A program made the position numbers and the translations under genes. Below the pieces are notes generated by a model. That model worked only from the letters and a program-made list of their open reading frames with translations. It did no database searches and was not told where the DNA came from. DNA of 64,000 bases from Vreelandella profundi (lineage in GTDB: Bacteria > Pseudomonadota > Gammaproteobacteria > Pseudomonadales > Halomonadaceae): contig NZ_CP077941.1 of the NCBI RefSeq assembly GCF_019722725.1, positions 1,736,001 to 1,800,000 of the forward strand. Reading direction: 5' to 3'. Shown here piece by piece: positions 35,300 to 44,477 of this stretch; the stretch's first letter is position 1; each line of letters opens with the position of its first letter.

Positions 35300-35772
35300 T
35301 CGACGGGCACGTTGGTCTGAGCTTGCAGCTCGTCGTCAGGCAGGCCTTGCGGCGATTCGCTGCCGCTACGACGACGAAATGATCCTTCACCCATGGCCAC
35401 TAGGTTGCCAGCGGCATCAACGATATCACCGCTGGACATATAGGTTTTCTGCCCGCCTCCACGCAGCGTTCCCGTTGCCCGCAGCACGCCTTGCTTAGCC
35501 GGCCCTACAAACGTAGTCGTCAGTGAAAGCGTCATCCCACGGCGAATATTGCCCGGCACTTCGCAGTGCAAACCAGCCAGGCTTAAGGCGCTGTCTAACA
35601 TTGAGGCCAACACGCCACCGTGAACATTGCCACTGCGGTTGAGATGCTTGGGCTCGATGGTGAGTTCAACCACGACGCGCCCCGACTGCCACGCCACCAC
35701 GTGCATACCCAGTAGTTCGTGATAGCCCATTAGCGCCTGTTGAGGTGCTTTATCGCCGTGCGAATCACTCAT
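35296..35772 (-). CDS. PaaI-type hotdog thioesterase
   Basis: A 158-residue single hotdog domain. LNRSGNVHGGVLASMLDSAL (about 45-64) is the PaaI/4HBT motif, with the catalytic acid in the following helix (Asp61). LTTTFVGPAKQGVLRATGTL is the beta-sheet core. Such enzymes hydrolyse acyl-CoA thioesters, often as a release valve when CoA is trapped in dead-end intermediates. Its start overlaps the ligase stop and its stop overlaps the membrane-protein start, so the operon is tightly coupled. Substrate unknown. Confidence 0.87.
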   Translation of the reverse strand: MSDSHGDKAPQQALMGYHELLGMHVVAWQSGRVVVELTIEPKHLNRSGNVHGGVLASMLDSALSLAGLHCEVPGNIRRGMTLSLTTTFVGPAKQGVLRATGTLRGGGQKTYMSSGDIVDAAGNLVAMGEGSFRRRSGSESPQGLPDDELQAQTNVPVE

Positions 35773-37370
35773 GAGTCGCTCTCCTGCTGGGCCAAATCAC
35801 GCAGTCTGCCCTTCAGAATTTTGCCGCTCGCGGTGGAAGGCAGAGTATCCATTAATACAATTTGAGTAGGACGTTTATAGGGCGCCAGCCGCTCGGCGAT
35901 AAAGGCTTTGAGCTCTGCCATGTCAACATCAACGCCTGGCTCGCACTGCACGAACGCCACGACTTCTTCATTGCCGGCAATTTGGCGCCCCACGACGGCC
36001 GTTAAGGTAACCGCAGGGTGTTCGTTGATAACCGCTTCTACGTCCGGTGGGTAAATATTGAAGCCCGAGCGAATAATCAGCTCTTTGCTACGCCCTACAA
36101 TATACAGCTGGTTTTCATCATCTAGCCGGGCAATATCACCCGTATTCAGCCAGCCGTCATCACTAAGCGTCACACGAGTTGCTTCGGGCTGACGAAAATA
36201 GCCTTTCATAATATTGGGGCCACGCACCCATAGCTCGCCGACCTCAACGTCGGGCTGCTCTGCCGTGCCGCTGTCGCTAAGCGGCTCAAGACGATACTCA
36301 AGTAAAGGTAGTACTCGGCCAGCGGTGCTATTGGCGTGGCTATCATCTATGCGCGTTTGGCTAATCGTCGGGCTCGCTTCGGTTAAGCCGTAGCCGTTGT
36401 GCAGCGTCTGACCAAACACGGCTTCCACGCGCCCCTTGGTATCGCTATCAAGAGGCGAACCACCGGCGGAGATATAAATCAACGCGGGGGCGTCTAACTG
36501 GCGCTGCTCACGCTTTAAAAACTCAAGCGCGCGGGAATACATGGCCGGCACGCCTTGGAGAACGGTAATGCGTTCCTGTTTAAGCGCTTCCAGCAGCTGA
36601 GCCGCATCAAAACGCGGCACGGTGTAGAGGCAGGCGCCGTTGTACAGCGACCCCATACACACTGAGGCAAGGCCGAAAACGTGTGAAATCGGCAGCACGC
36701 CGTACACTCGCTGCCCGTGACTTAAATGGCGCATGCCACCGGAAATCGAGGCGATATAAAGTATGCCGCGATGCGTCAGCATGACCCCTTTGGGCGTGCC
36801 TGTGGTACCCGAGGTGTAAATCATGGCAGCCACCTGCTCGGCGCCGCTCGCGCATACCGGTTCGGGCTCGCTTTCATACAGCGCTGAAATAGCCAGCCCG
36901 CCCAGCTGAGGATGCTGATAGCGATCAGCATTATGCCGATCGGCGTGCTGACAAGCTTCTGGCGAAGCATCGCAGGTATAAAACACCCGCCGCGGCTGGC
37001 AGTTGCCCTGAATAAGATCGATCTCCTGGGCTGAAAGGCGCGAATTGACAATGGCTACCCATACATTCAACTCGCTGGCGGCCAACAGTAGTACCACCAA
37101 AGCCCGACAGTTTTCACTCACCGTCATGATGCGATCGCCAGGGCGAATGCCCATCGCCGTTAACCAGTCACAGGCGGCATTGATCTCTTGGCCAAGCTCT
37201 GCATAGCTCCAGCGGACGTGACCATCCACAATCGCAGGCTGATCGCCAAAGCGCTGCGCATTTTCAAGCACGCGGGTACTGAGTCGTTCAGGAAGCTCTG
37301 CGATTAACTCGCTGGCAAGACGTCCAAAAATAGACTCGTCCGGCGCTTGATAGGAAACCGACAAAGCCAT
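35769..37370 (-). CDS. Class I adenylate-forming acyl-CoA ligase
   Basis: 533 residues. The AMP-binding loop YTSGTTGTPKGVML lies near 196-209, with NGYGLTEASPT for A5, YIVGRSKELIIRSGFNIYP for A8, and LPSTASGKILKGRL with the catalytic lysine near the C-terminus. It activates a carboxylic acid as the acyl-adenylate and then the CoA thioester. Pairing with an acyl-CoA dehydrogenase and a thioesterase suggests a fatty, dicarboxylic or aromatic acid. The chain-length pocket cannot be read by eye. It overlaps the dehydrogenase stop by one base (TAATG). Confidence 0.88.
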   Translation of the reverse strand: MALSVSYQAPDESIFGRLASELIAELPERLSTRVLENAQRFGDQPAIVDGHVRWSYAELGQEINAACDWLTAMGIRPGDRIMTVSENCRALVVLLLAASELNVWVAIVNSRLSAQEIDLIQGNCQPRRVFYTCDASPEACQHADRHNADRYQHPQLGGLAISALYESEPEPVCASGAEQVAAMIYTSGTTGTPKGVMLTHRGILYIASISGGMRHLSHGQRVYGVLPISHVFGLASVCMGSLYNGACLYTVPRFDAAQLLEALKQERITVLQGVPAMYSRALEFLKREQRQLDAPALIYISAGGSPLDSDTKGRVEAVFGQTLHNGYGLTEASPTISQTRIDDSHANSTAGRVLPLLEYRLEPLSDSGTAEQPDVEVGELWVRGPNIMKGYFRQPEATRVTLSDDGWLNTGDIARLDDENQLYIVGRSKELIIRSGFNIYPPDVEAVINEHPAVTLTAVVGRQIAGNEEVVAFVQCEPGVDVDMAELKAFIAERLAPYKRPTQIVLMDTLPSTASGKILKGRLRDLAQQESDS

Positions 37371-38521
37371 TAGGACGCCTCCCGCACCATATTACGAGCG
37401 ATCACCAGCTGCTGAATTTGCGTCGTGCCTTCATAAATACGAAATAACCGCACATCACGATAAAAACGCTCCACCGCATACTCAGACATATAGCCCGCCC
37501 CACCATGAACCTGCACCGCGCGGTCAGCAACACGGCCTACCATTTCAGCACAGAACAGCTTGCAGCAAGAGGCCAGCGTAGAGACGTTTTCACCGTCATC
37601 CTTGCGCCGTGCAGCGTCCATTACCATGGCCTTACCTGCGTAGGCTTCCGTTTTGCTATCTGCCAGCATCGCTTGGATGAGCTGATGTTCAGAAAGCGCC
37701 GCGCCAAACTGCTTACGCTCCATGGTGTAACGCAGTGACTCTTCAACTAAACGATCAGCCACACCGACGCAGACGGCTGAAATATGCAGCCGACCGCGGT
37801 CGAGTACTTTCATGGCTGTTTTAAAACCCTGCCCCTCTTTTCCGCCGATAATATTTTCAGCAGGCACGCGGCAGTTATCAAAAATAATATCGCAGGTGTG
37901 AGCACCTTTTTGACCCATCTTATTATCCGCAGGCCCACGCACTAACCCTGGGGTATCGCCCTCAACAATAAACGCAGAAATACCCCCAGCGCCTTTATTA
38001 TTAGGGTCTGTGCGCGCCATTACCGTAAACAGATCGGCCTCTGGGCCGTTCGTAATATAGCGCTTGGTACCATTCAAAATATAGTCATCGCCATCGCGCA
38101 CGGCCGTGGTTCGCAGGCTCGCGGCATCAGAACCAGAGTCTGGCTCGGTAAGGCAAAAGGAACTCAGAATCTCGCCAGTGGCTAAGCGCGGCACGTATTT
38201 GGCTTTTTGCTCTTCGGTACCATCAATCAAAATACCCTGAGCACCAATACCGTTATTGGTACCAAACACCGAACGAAACGCTGGCGACGTTTTACCAATT
38301 TCCATTGCCACCAGGGCTTCTTCTTCCATCGTCAGACCCAGGCCGCCGTACTCTTCAGGAATAGACAGTCCGAAAAGCCCCATCTCTTTCATTTCGGCTA
38401 GAATCTCTGCGGGCACCGCGTCCTCTTCAGCTAGCCGCGCTTCATTAGGAATAAGGCGTTCGCGGACAAAGCGGGCGATGGAATCAACAAGCTGATTAAT
38501 CAGTTCGGGATCACGGATCAT
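37370..38521 (-). CDS. Acyl-CoA dehydrogenase
   Basis: 383 residues from the ATG at 38521, with GGAG five bases upstream. SFCLTEPDSGSDAASLRTTA (about 124-143), GTKRYITNGPEADLF, RGRLHISAVCVGVADRL and YMSEYAVERFYRDVRLFRIY are all present. IYEGTTQIQQL carries the canonical catalytic glutamate (E364), so this is an active short- or medium-chain-type enzyme, unlike the PimC-like protein at 27919. First gene of an operon with ligase, thioesterase and membrane protein. Its promoter holds a copy of the 15-bp palindrome. Electron acceptor: ETF. Confidence 0.92.
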   Translation of the reverse strand: MIRDPELINQLVDSIARFVRERLIPNEARLAEEDAVPAEILAEMKEMGLFGLSIPEEYGGLGLTMEEEALVAMEIGKTSPAFRSVFGTNNGIGAQGILIDGTEEQKAKYVPRLATGEILSSFCLTEPDSGSDAASLRTTAVRDGDDYILNGTKRYITNGPEADLFTVMARTDPNNKGAGGISAFIVEGDTPGLVRGPADNKMGQKGAHTCDIIFDNCRVPAENIIGGKEGQGFKTAMKVLDRGRLHISAVCVGVADRLVEESLRYTMERKQFGAALSEHQLIQAMLADSKTEAYAGKAMVMDAARRKDDGENVSTLASCCKLFCAEMVGRVADRAVQVHGGAGYMSEYAVERFYRDVRLFRIYEGTTQIQQLVIARNMVREAS

Positions 38522-38595
38522 GACGGCTCCAGGTGGCAAAAAATTGCTTATTATCGTTGGACATTAATGCTGACATTAGGCGTGGAGTTAATTAG

Positions 38596-38610
38596 TTTCG
38601 CCATGCAAAA
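38596..38610 (-). promoter_or_regulatory. Putative operator in the acyl-CoA dehydrogenase operon promoter
   Basis: On the minus strand TTTTGCATGGCGAAA, the same imperfect palindrome as in front of etfB. A -35-like TGGACA (38620-38615) precedes it by four bases. It lies about 75 bases upstream of the dehydrogenase start in the divergent region shared with the 3-hydroxyacyl-CoA dehydrogenase gene. Confidence 0.55.
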
Positions 38611-38678
38611 CTAGTGTCCACATTACTTGTCAGGCACTTTTGCATAGCCTAGGATATCAGTCAATAATTGAAACACTA

Positions 38679-38693
38679 TTTTGCAATGCAGAA
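38679..38693 (+). promoter_or_regulatory. Putative operator in the 3-hydroxyacyl-CoA dehydrogenase promoter
   Basis: TTTTGCAATGCAGAA, third copy of the palindromic word. TTGAAA (38668-38673) precedes it by exactly five bases, the same geometry as at etfB. It sits 54 bases upstream of the chosen start at 38748. The -10 region is not clear. Confidence 0.6.
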
Positions 38694-38747
38694 TCACAGC
38701 GTTAACGATCGCAAAATAAGAACTTAATGGCAGAGAGGATTTGGCGT

Positions 38748-40271
38748 ATGTCTCGCGATTCAATAGCATCCCCCTTCACCACGCTTGGCATTGTGGGCAC
38801 TGGCGCCATGGGCCGTGGCATTGCTCAGCTGGCTGCCCAGGCTGGTCTTCAGGTCATATTGTTCGATGTTAAAGAGGACGCTGTAAAAGAAGCCAAAAAT
38901 TTTATTAACGGCCTGTGGGAAAGAAGCGCGGAGAAACAGCGCATCACTAGCGAACAAGCACAGCAATATAGCGGGCGATTGATTGAAGCGCATGAACTTG
39001 GCGACCTCGCCCCCTGCGATATTGTCGTCGAGGCTATTATCGAAAAGCTGGAAGCTAAACAGGGGCTGTTTAGCGATTTAGAAGGCATCGTCAGCCAGCA
39101 GGCGGTATTAGCGACGAACACCTCATCGCTATCGGTAACGGCCATAGCCGCCACCTGCCAGCATCCTGAGCGGGTAATTGGCTTTCACTTCTTCAATCCC
39201 GTTCCGCTGATGAAAATTGCCGAGGTCATCCCAGGCCTACGCACGGGCGAAGACGTGACCCAAAGAGTCAATGCCTTAGGTAAAGCCATGGGCCACTTCA
39301 CGGCCCAAACCACCGATACGCCTGGATTTCTGGTTAACCATGCCGGCCGCGCCTTCGGCACTGAAGCGCTGCGTATTTTAGGTGAAAACGTCACTGACCC
39401 GGCCACCATTGATCGTATTATGGTCGATCAGGGCGGCTTTCGAATGGGGCCCTTTACGCTGCTTGATCTCACCGGGCTGGACGTCTCCCATGCGGTGATG
39501 GAGTCGATATACCATCAGTACTACGAGGAAGCGCGCTTTCGTCCTTCGCCATTAACACGCCAGCGCTTGGCCGCAGGCTTACTCGGTCGTAAAACCGGCG
39601 AAGGCTTTTATCGCTATGTAGATGGCAAACAGCAGCTGCCTGACGAACCCACTATCGGGGCTGCCCCCCCTTGCCCGGTATGGATCAGCCAGGACGACCC
39701 ACAAAACGCCACGGCGCTCGCCGAATTAGTCACTGCGGCTGGCTGGCCGTTGGAAACGGGAGCACGGCCTACAGAGGAAGCACTCTGCCTGCTAACGCCT
39801 TTTGGTGAAGATACCACTGCCTGTGCGCTCCGCCAGGGGTTAGAGGCCCAGCAGTGCGTCGCGGTCGATATGCTCGCCGGGCTCAATCATCGCCGCAGCC
39901 TGATGGCCACACCGATAACTCAAATGGCTTACCTTCAAGCGGCGTCTAGTTTACTCAGTCACGATGGCACGCCTGTGAGCGTTCTTCAGGACAGTAACGG
40001 CTTTGTTCTTCAGCGTGTGATTGCCTGCATCGTCAACGTGGGTGCCGACATTGCCCAGCAGGGAGTCGCGGCACCAGCCACTATCGATCGGGCTGTTGAG
40101 CTGGGTCTAGGCTACCCCTTCGGGCCGCTACGTATGGGCGACCATTACGGCGCCGCGCGCATTATGACCATTCTCACAAATTTGCTCGATGCTACCGGCG
40201 ACCCACGCTATCGCCCTAGCCCATGGCTGCGCCGCCGCGCTGCGTTGAACATGTCGCTCACCGCGGCGTAG
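38748..40271 (+). CDS. 3-hydroxyacyl-CoA dehydrogenase (PaaH-type, two C-terminal domains)
   Basis: 507 residues from the ATG at 38748 (GAGAGG nine bases upstream; an earlier ATG at 38727 lacks an SD). GIVGTGAMGRGIAQLAAQAG at 14-33 is the NAD-binding loop. GFHFFNPVPLMKIAEV contains the catalytic His147 and Asn150. Two copies of the C-terminal dimerisation domain follow (about 185-290 and 400-500), the layout of PaaH/PaaC proteins that oxidise 3-hydroxyadipyl-CoA or similar substrates. It could supply the step missing from the degenerate fusion at 26471. The thiolase follows after 31 bases. Confidence 0.9.
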   Translation: MSRDSIASPFTTLGIVGTGAMGRGIAQLAAQAGLQVILFDVKEDAVKEAKNFINGLWERSAEKQRITSEQAQQYSGRLIEAHELGDLAPCDIVVEAIIEKLEAKQGLFSDLEGIVSQQAVLATNTSSLSVTAIAATCQHPERVIGFHFFNPVPLMKIAEVIPGLRTGEDVTQRVNALGKAMGHFTAQTTDTPGFLVNHAGRAFGTEALRILGENVTDPATIDRIMVDQGGFRMGPFTLLDLTGLDVSHAVMESIYHQYYEEARFRPSPLTRQRLAAGLLGRKTGEGFYRYVDGKQQLPDEPTIGAAPPCPVWISQDDPQNATALAELVTAAGWPLETGARPTEEALCLLTPFGEDTTACALRQGLEAQQCVAVDMLAGLNHRRSLMATPITQMAYLQAASSLLSHDGTPVSVLQDSNGFVLQRVIACIVNVGADIAQQGVAAPATIDRAVELGLGYPFGPLRMGDHYGAARIMTILTNLLDATGDPRYRPSPWLRRRAALNMSLTAA

Positions 40272-40302
40272 TTCGCTCATATCAAAAATAAGGAGCATCA
40301 GT

Positions 40303-41511
40303 ATGCAAGACGCCTATATTTACGACGGTTTACGCACACCTTTTGGCCGACACGGCGGCAGTTTAGCCAATATTCGCCCTGACGAATTGCTGGGATTGGC
40401 ACTGAAGGCGCTGGTGGCTCGCAACCCTTTCGCACCCGAGAGTTATGAAGAGGTCTTGGCTGGCTGCACCAACCAGGCCGGCGAGGATTCGCGCAACGTA
40501 GCCCGCCATGCTGGCCTATTGGCCGGCTTACCTATCGAAGTGGCAGGTCAAACTGTCAACCGACTTTGCGGCAGCGGTTTGTCGGCGATCATGGACGCTG
40601 CACGCGCAGCGCGGCTAGGTGAGGGTGAACTGTTTCTGGCTGGCGGCGTAGAGTCCATGTCACGAGCGCCCTATGTTTTAGGCAAAGCGGATACCGCCTA
40701 TGCGCGCACTCAACCTATGTACGACACGGTGATTGGCTCTCGCTTTCCTAACCCATGGATTGGCAAAGAGTACGGCAGTCACAGCATGCCCGAAACGGCA
40801 GACAATATTGCCCATGATCTACATATTGATCGCGACGCCAGCGATGCCTTTGCAGCCCGATCCCAGGCACGCTATGCCCAAGCGCTGGCAGCCGGTTTTT
40901 ACGATGATGAAATCGTTGGCATTGAGGTTTCTCAAGGTCGTAAACAGCCGCCCCTGCTGGTAGATAAAGATGAACACCCACGCCCACAAAGCACCGCAGA
41001 TAAGCTGGGCAATCTAGGCGCTCTATTTGAAGGCGGTGTCGTGACGGCTGGCAATGCCTCGGGGTTGAACGATGGCGCCGCGGCAATGATTGTAGGTACC
41101 AAGACCGCCGGTCAAAACGTAGGCATGCGCCCACGCGCGCGAATTGTAGCAAGCGCCGTGGCTGGCGTTGCGCCTCGCGTAATGGGGCTAGGGCCGGTAC
41201 CCGCCTCTCAAAAAGCCCTGGCTCGCGCAGGCCTTACCCTAGGGCAAATGGATGTTATTGAAATTAACGAAGCGTTTGCCGTTCAGGTGCTTGGCTGCGT
41301 TAAACAGCTAGGGCTTAGCGTCGATGACCCGCGCTTAAATGCTAACGGCGGCGCGATTGCTATTGGCCATCCGCTAGGCGCCTCAGGCGCACGATTGGCG
41401 CTCACTGCCCTGCGTCAGCTAGAAGCCACCGGCGGACGCTACGCACTGGTGACAATGTGCATTGGCGTTGGCCAGGGTATCGCGACGATCATTGAACGCC
41501 TTGATGGCTGA
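40303..41511 (+). CDS. Thiolase (3-oxoadipyl-CoA / 3-ketoacyl-CoA type)
   Basis: A 402-residue thiolase I-fold enzyme. The nucleophile Cys89 lies in VNRLCGSGLSA, with catalytic His356 in GHPLGASGAR and Cys386 in MCIGVGQG. MQDAYIYDGLRTPFGRHGG and QAGEDSRNVARHAGLLAGLP resemble PcaF/PaaJ 3-oxoadipyl-CoA thiolases, which cleave dicarboxylyl 3-oxoacyl-CoA to succinyl-CoA and acetyl-CoA. General 3-ketoacyl-CoA thiolase activity is the alternative. AAGGAG lies upstream, and it is cotranscribed with the dehydrogenase. IclR lies 102 bases downstream on the same strand. Confidence 0.9.
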   Translation: MQDAYIYDGLRTPFGRHGGSLANIRPDELLGLALKALVARNPFAPESYEEVLAGCTNQAGEDSRNVARHAGLLAGLPIEVAGQTVNRLCGSGLSAIMDAARAARLGEGELFLAGGVESMSRAPYVLGKADTAYARTQPMYDTVIGSRFPNPWIGKEYGSHSMPETADNIAHDLHIDRDASDAFAARSQARYAQALAAGFYDDEIVGIEVSQGRKQPPLLVDKDEHPRPQSTADKLGNLGALFEGGVVTAGNASGLNDGAAAMIVGTKTAGQNVGMRPRARIVASAVAGVAPRVMGLGPVPASQKALARAGLTLGQMDVIEINEAFAVQVLGCVKQLGLSVDDPRLNANGGAIAIGHPLGASGARLALTALRQLEATGGRYALVTMCIGVGQGIATIIERLDG

Positions 41512-41613
41512 GATAATTTTATAACGGCCGCTTTTCATTGATTAGCCGCAAAGCTGGGCCTAAGTAGATATGCGATACTGGGCGCCATAAGCCACCTATT
41601 GTTGGGACACTGC

Positions 41614-42435
41614 ATGCAACCTACCGACACTGATGCCGACGACCTGCAACTGTCCGGAAAAGATCGTAACTTTGTCACCGCGCTTGCGCGCGGCTTAGAG
41701 CTGCTGCGCGCCTTTGGCGCTGGAGAAGAGTATTTAGGCAATGCCGAGCTCTCAAACCGTACCAATATCCCGCGCCCTACCGTTTCACGCTTAACCTATA
41801 CGCTGACTCAGCTGGGCTATCTTCAGCACAACACCCATTTAGAGAAATATCGCCTCGGCCCCGGCGTATTGGCGCTGGGCTACCGTTTTCTCGCTAATAT
41901 GGGCATTCGCGAGATTGCCCGCCCACATCTGCAAAAATTTGCTGATGCTACCGACTGCAACGTTAGCCTGGGCGGTGCGGACCGAAGTGATATGGTGTAT
42001 TTGGAAGCCTGCCACGGTCACGGCCCGCTTATCATTCGTTTAGACGCCGGCTCGCGACTGCCCATCGCCACCTCTGCCATTGGTCGCGCTTGGCTGTGTG
42101 GCTTATCAGATGAGCGGCGCCAGCAGGTTCTCCAGGAGCTGGCAAAGACGTATGGCAGCGAATGGCCACGCTATCACGCGGGTATTCAGCAGAGCATGCA
42201 GGACTATGCGCAATACGGCTTTTGTCTTTCCGAACAGGATTGGCAGCGCGATATTAGCGCCGTCGCCATGCCGCTAATATTAGAAGATGGCGCTGAGGTA
42301 ATGGCCATTAACTGCGGCGGCTCGAGCCTGCGCCTTGATCATGACCGGCTGGTTAATAATTTAGGCCCGCGCTTAAAAGAAGTGGCCGCCTACATTAAGC
42401 AAGAGCTAGCGCCCACATCCCGCTCGACACGATGA
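41614..42435 (+). CDS. IclR-family transcriptional regulator
   Basis: 273 residues from the ATG at 41614 (an in-frame TTG at 41599 is the alternative). FVTALARGLELLRAF opens the winged helix, and AELSNRTNIPRPTVSRLTYT is the helix-turn-helix. The C-terminal effector domain includes SRLPIATSAIGRAWL and YAQYGFCLSEQDWQRDISAVAMP, close to PcaR/PobR-type regulators of aromatic and dicarboxylic acid catabolism. Located after the thiolase. IclR proteins bind 14-15-bp palindromes, matching the repeated word at 33808, 38596 and 38679; that link is inference. Confidence 0.9.
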   Translation: MQPTDTDADDLQLSGKDRNFVTALARGLELLRAFGAGEEYLGNAELSNRTNIPRPTVSRLTYTLTQLGYLQHNTHLEKYRLGPGVLALGYRFLANMGIREIARPHLQKFADATDCNVSLGGADRSDMVYLEACHGHGPLIIRLDAGSRLPIATSAIGRAWLCGLSDERRQQVLQELAKTYGSEWPRYHAGIQQSMQDYAQYGFCLSEQDWQRDISAVAMPLILEDGAEVMAINCGGSSLRLDHDRLVNNLGPRLKEVAAYIKQELAPTSRSTR

Positions 42436-42528
42436 GAGTCAAGCTAAGAGACTTTAACTAACGCTCGTTTGAATGCATCATAGCCTTATAAACAAGCGCA
42501 TTAACATAATGAGCGCAAAGGAGTGGGG

Positions 42529-43647
42529 ATGCCAAGCGAGTGGATAGCAGATGATGACCAAGCACGGGCACTGCAGGGCGAATGGACGCTTGCCAATTAT
42601 CGCCCTATCAAATCAGCGATTGCGCGAAGTGAGATTGGTAAAAGCCCAGAGGAACGTATCTCATTAAATGCTATTACTCGGCTAGATACGGCGGGCGCGA
42701 TCCTGGTTATTGAGCTTATTGGCATTGATAAAGCGCTAACGGTCGCGCAATGGGCCGGTGATTTGCCAAAAGAGCAGCAGGCGCTGCTCATCCGTATTGC
42801 TGAAGCAATGGACGCACCGCTTGACGTTGCCCCCCCCACTTTCTCACGCACCAGTCAGGCGCTTGCAAACGTTGGCCAGCACATGGTGGCGCTGTGGTCG
42901 CAGCAGCGCCAGCTACTGGCGTTTATTGGCCTAGTGGTTGCCACGCTATTTCATCTACTATTTCAGCCGCGTCGCTGGCGATTAACGGCTACGGTTGCCC
43001 ATATCCAACAGAGCGGCCTTAACGCCGTGCCTATCGTTGCGTTACTAACCTTCATGGTAGGCGCAGTGGTGGCGTTTCTTGGCGCGACCGTATTGGAAGA
43101 TTTTGGTGCCACGGTTTATACCATCGATCTTGTAGCGTTCTCATTCTTACGTGAGTTCGGCGTGTTGCTTGCCGCAATACTCTTAGCTGGGCGAACCGCC
43201 AGCGCTTTCACCGCCCAAATTGGCGCCATGAAATCCAACGAGGAGATTGATGCTCTTCAGGCACAGGGGCTAGACCCTATTGAGCTTTTAGTGCTTCCCC
43301 GAGTGATGGCCATGTTAATCAGCCTACCAATGCTGGCATTCGTGGGTATGCTCAGTGGCTTAGCCGGTGGTGCCATGGTAGCGACACTGTCGCTGGATAT
43401 TTCGCTGACGCAATTTATGAGCATGCTGCAAAAAGATGTGCCCGTAGTGCACTTTTTAGTTGGTCTTAGCAAGGCACCGGTATTTGCCTTTGTGATTGCT
43501 GTTATCGGCTGTCTAGAGGGTTTTAAGGTCAGTGGCAGCGCCCAGTCGGTGGGTGCTCATACGACGTCTAGCGTAGTGCAGTCAATTTTCATGGTCATTC
43601 TGATCGATGCTCTGGCTGCGCTATTCTTTATGGAGATGGGCTGGTGA
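42529..43647 (+). CDS. MlaE-family lipid ABC transporter permease with N-terminal STAS-like domain
   Basis: 372 residues from the ATG at 42529, with AGGAG six bases upstream (a GTG two codons earlier overlaps the SD). Residues 1-100 are a soluble STAS-like domain with LNAITRLDTAGAILVIELI, followed by the MlaE permease: LLTFMVGAVVAFLGATVLED, GRTASAFTAQIGAMKSNEEI and LPRVMAMLISLPMLAFVGM. Fused STAS-MlaE permeases belong to MCE systems of the LinK/TtgA-like toluene-tolerance type, distinct from the mlaFEDCB phospholipid operon. First gene of four, with ATGA overlap into the ATPase gene. Confidence 0.88.
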   Translation: MPSEWIADDDQARALQGEWTLANYRPIKSAIARSEIGKSPEERISLNAITRLDTAGAILVIELIGIDKALTVAQWAGDLPKEQQALLIRIAEAMDAPLDVAPPTFSRTSQALANVGQHMVALWSQQRQLLAFIGLVVATLFHLLFQPRRWRLTATVAHIQQSGLNAVPIVALLTFMVGAVVAFLGATVLEDFGATVYTIDLVAFSFLREFGVLLAAILLAGRTASAFTAQIGAMKSNEEIDALQAQGLDPIELLVLPRVMAMLISLPMLAFVGMLSGLAGGAMVATLSLDISLTQFMSMLQKDVPVVHFLVGLSKAPVFAFVIAVIGCLEGFKVSGSAQSVGAHTTSSVVQSIFMVILIDALAALFFMEMGW

Positions 43648-44471
43648 TGCACTCGGACGCACCGAAACAGGAAAAAGAGCAGCCGGTGATTAAGGTAACC
43701 GGGCTAGTCAACCGCTTTGGCTCTCACGTTGTTCACGATCATTTGGATTTAACCCTAGAACGTGGAGAAATTCTCGGCATCGTAGGCGGTTCTGGTACCG
43801 GTAAATCAGTGCTTTTGCGCAGCATTATCGGACTGAGACGGCCCAATGAGGGCACGATAGAAGTGCTGGGTACGGCGCTTAACGAACTTAGCGAAACAGA
43901 ACGCAGCCAAATAGAGCGACGTTTTGGCGTACTGTTTCAGCAGGGAGCGCTTTTTAGCTCGCTAAACTTGCAAGAGAATATTGCGTTGGCGTTGATTGAA
44001 CACGCCAAGCTACCCCGCGAAGACGCAGAGCATATCGCCAGAGTGAAACTCTCGCTAGTCGGTTTGCCGCCTGAGGCAGCGCTGCAATTTCCCGAGTCAC
44101 TGTCAGGCGGGATGATAAAACGTGCCGCCCTAGCAAGAGCATTAGCGCTTGATCCCGACATTTTATTTCTCGATGAACCAACGGCCGGGCTTGATCCCAT
44201 CGGCGCAGCCTCACTCGATGAACTGCTGGTAACACTTCGCAATGCGCTAGGTTTCAGCGTTTTTTTGGTTACCCATGACTTGGATACGCTGTACGCCGCC
44301 TGTGATCGAGTAGCCGTGCTGTCGCAAAAGCGTGTGCTGGTGGTAGATACCATCGACAAAGTAGCGCAAACAGACGATGAGTGGATTCAAGACTACTTTC
44401 ACGGGCCACGTGGTCGAGCCGCACAGCGTGCTCATACCGCCTCTTCGCCTACTACAGACAGCCCGGAGTGA
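43644..44471 (+). CDS. MlaF-family lipid ABC transporter ATPase
   Basis: A 275-residue ABC ATPase. Walker A is GGSGTGKSV (48-56), signature ESLSGGMIKRAALARALALD (151-170) and Walker B LFLDEPTAGLDP. The LSGGM variant, with Met instead of Gln, is characteristic of MCE-system ATPases. QQGALFSSLNLQENIALAL fits MlaF. Its ATG overlaps the permease stop, and the MCE gene starts six bases later. It powers lipid movement between the inner membrane and the periplasmic MCE ring. Confidence 0.92.
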   Translation: MMHSDAPKQEKEQPVIKVTGLVNRFGSHVVHDHLDLTLERGEILGIVGGSGTGKSVLLRSIIGLRRPNEGTIEVLGTALNELSETERSQIERRFGVLFQQGALFSSLNLQENIALALIEHAKLPREDAEHIARVKLSLVGLPPEAALQFPESLSGGMIKRAALARALALDPDILFLDEPTAGLDPIGAASLDELLVTLRNALGFSVFLVTHDLDTLYAACDRVAVLSQKRVLVVDTIDKVAQTDDEWIQDYFHGPRGRAAQRAHTASSPTTDSPE

Positions 44472-44477
44472 CAGCAC

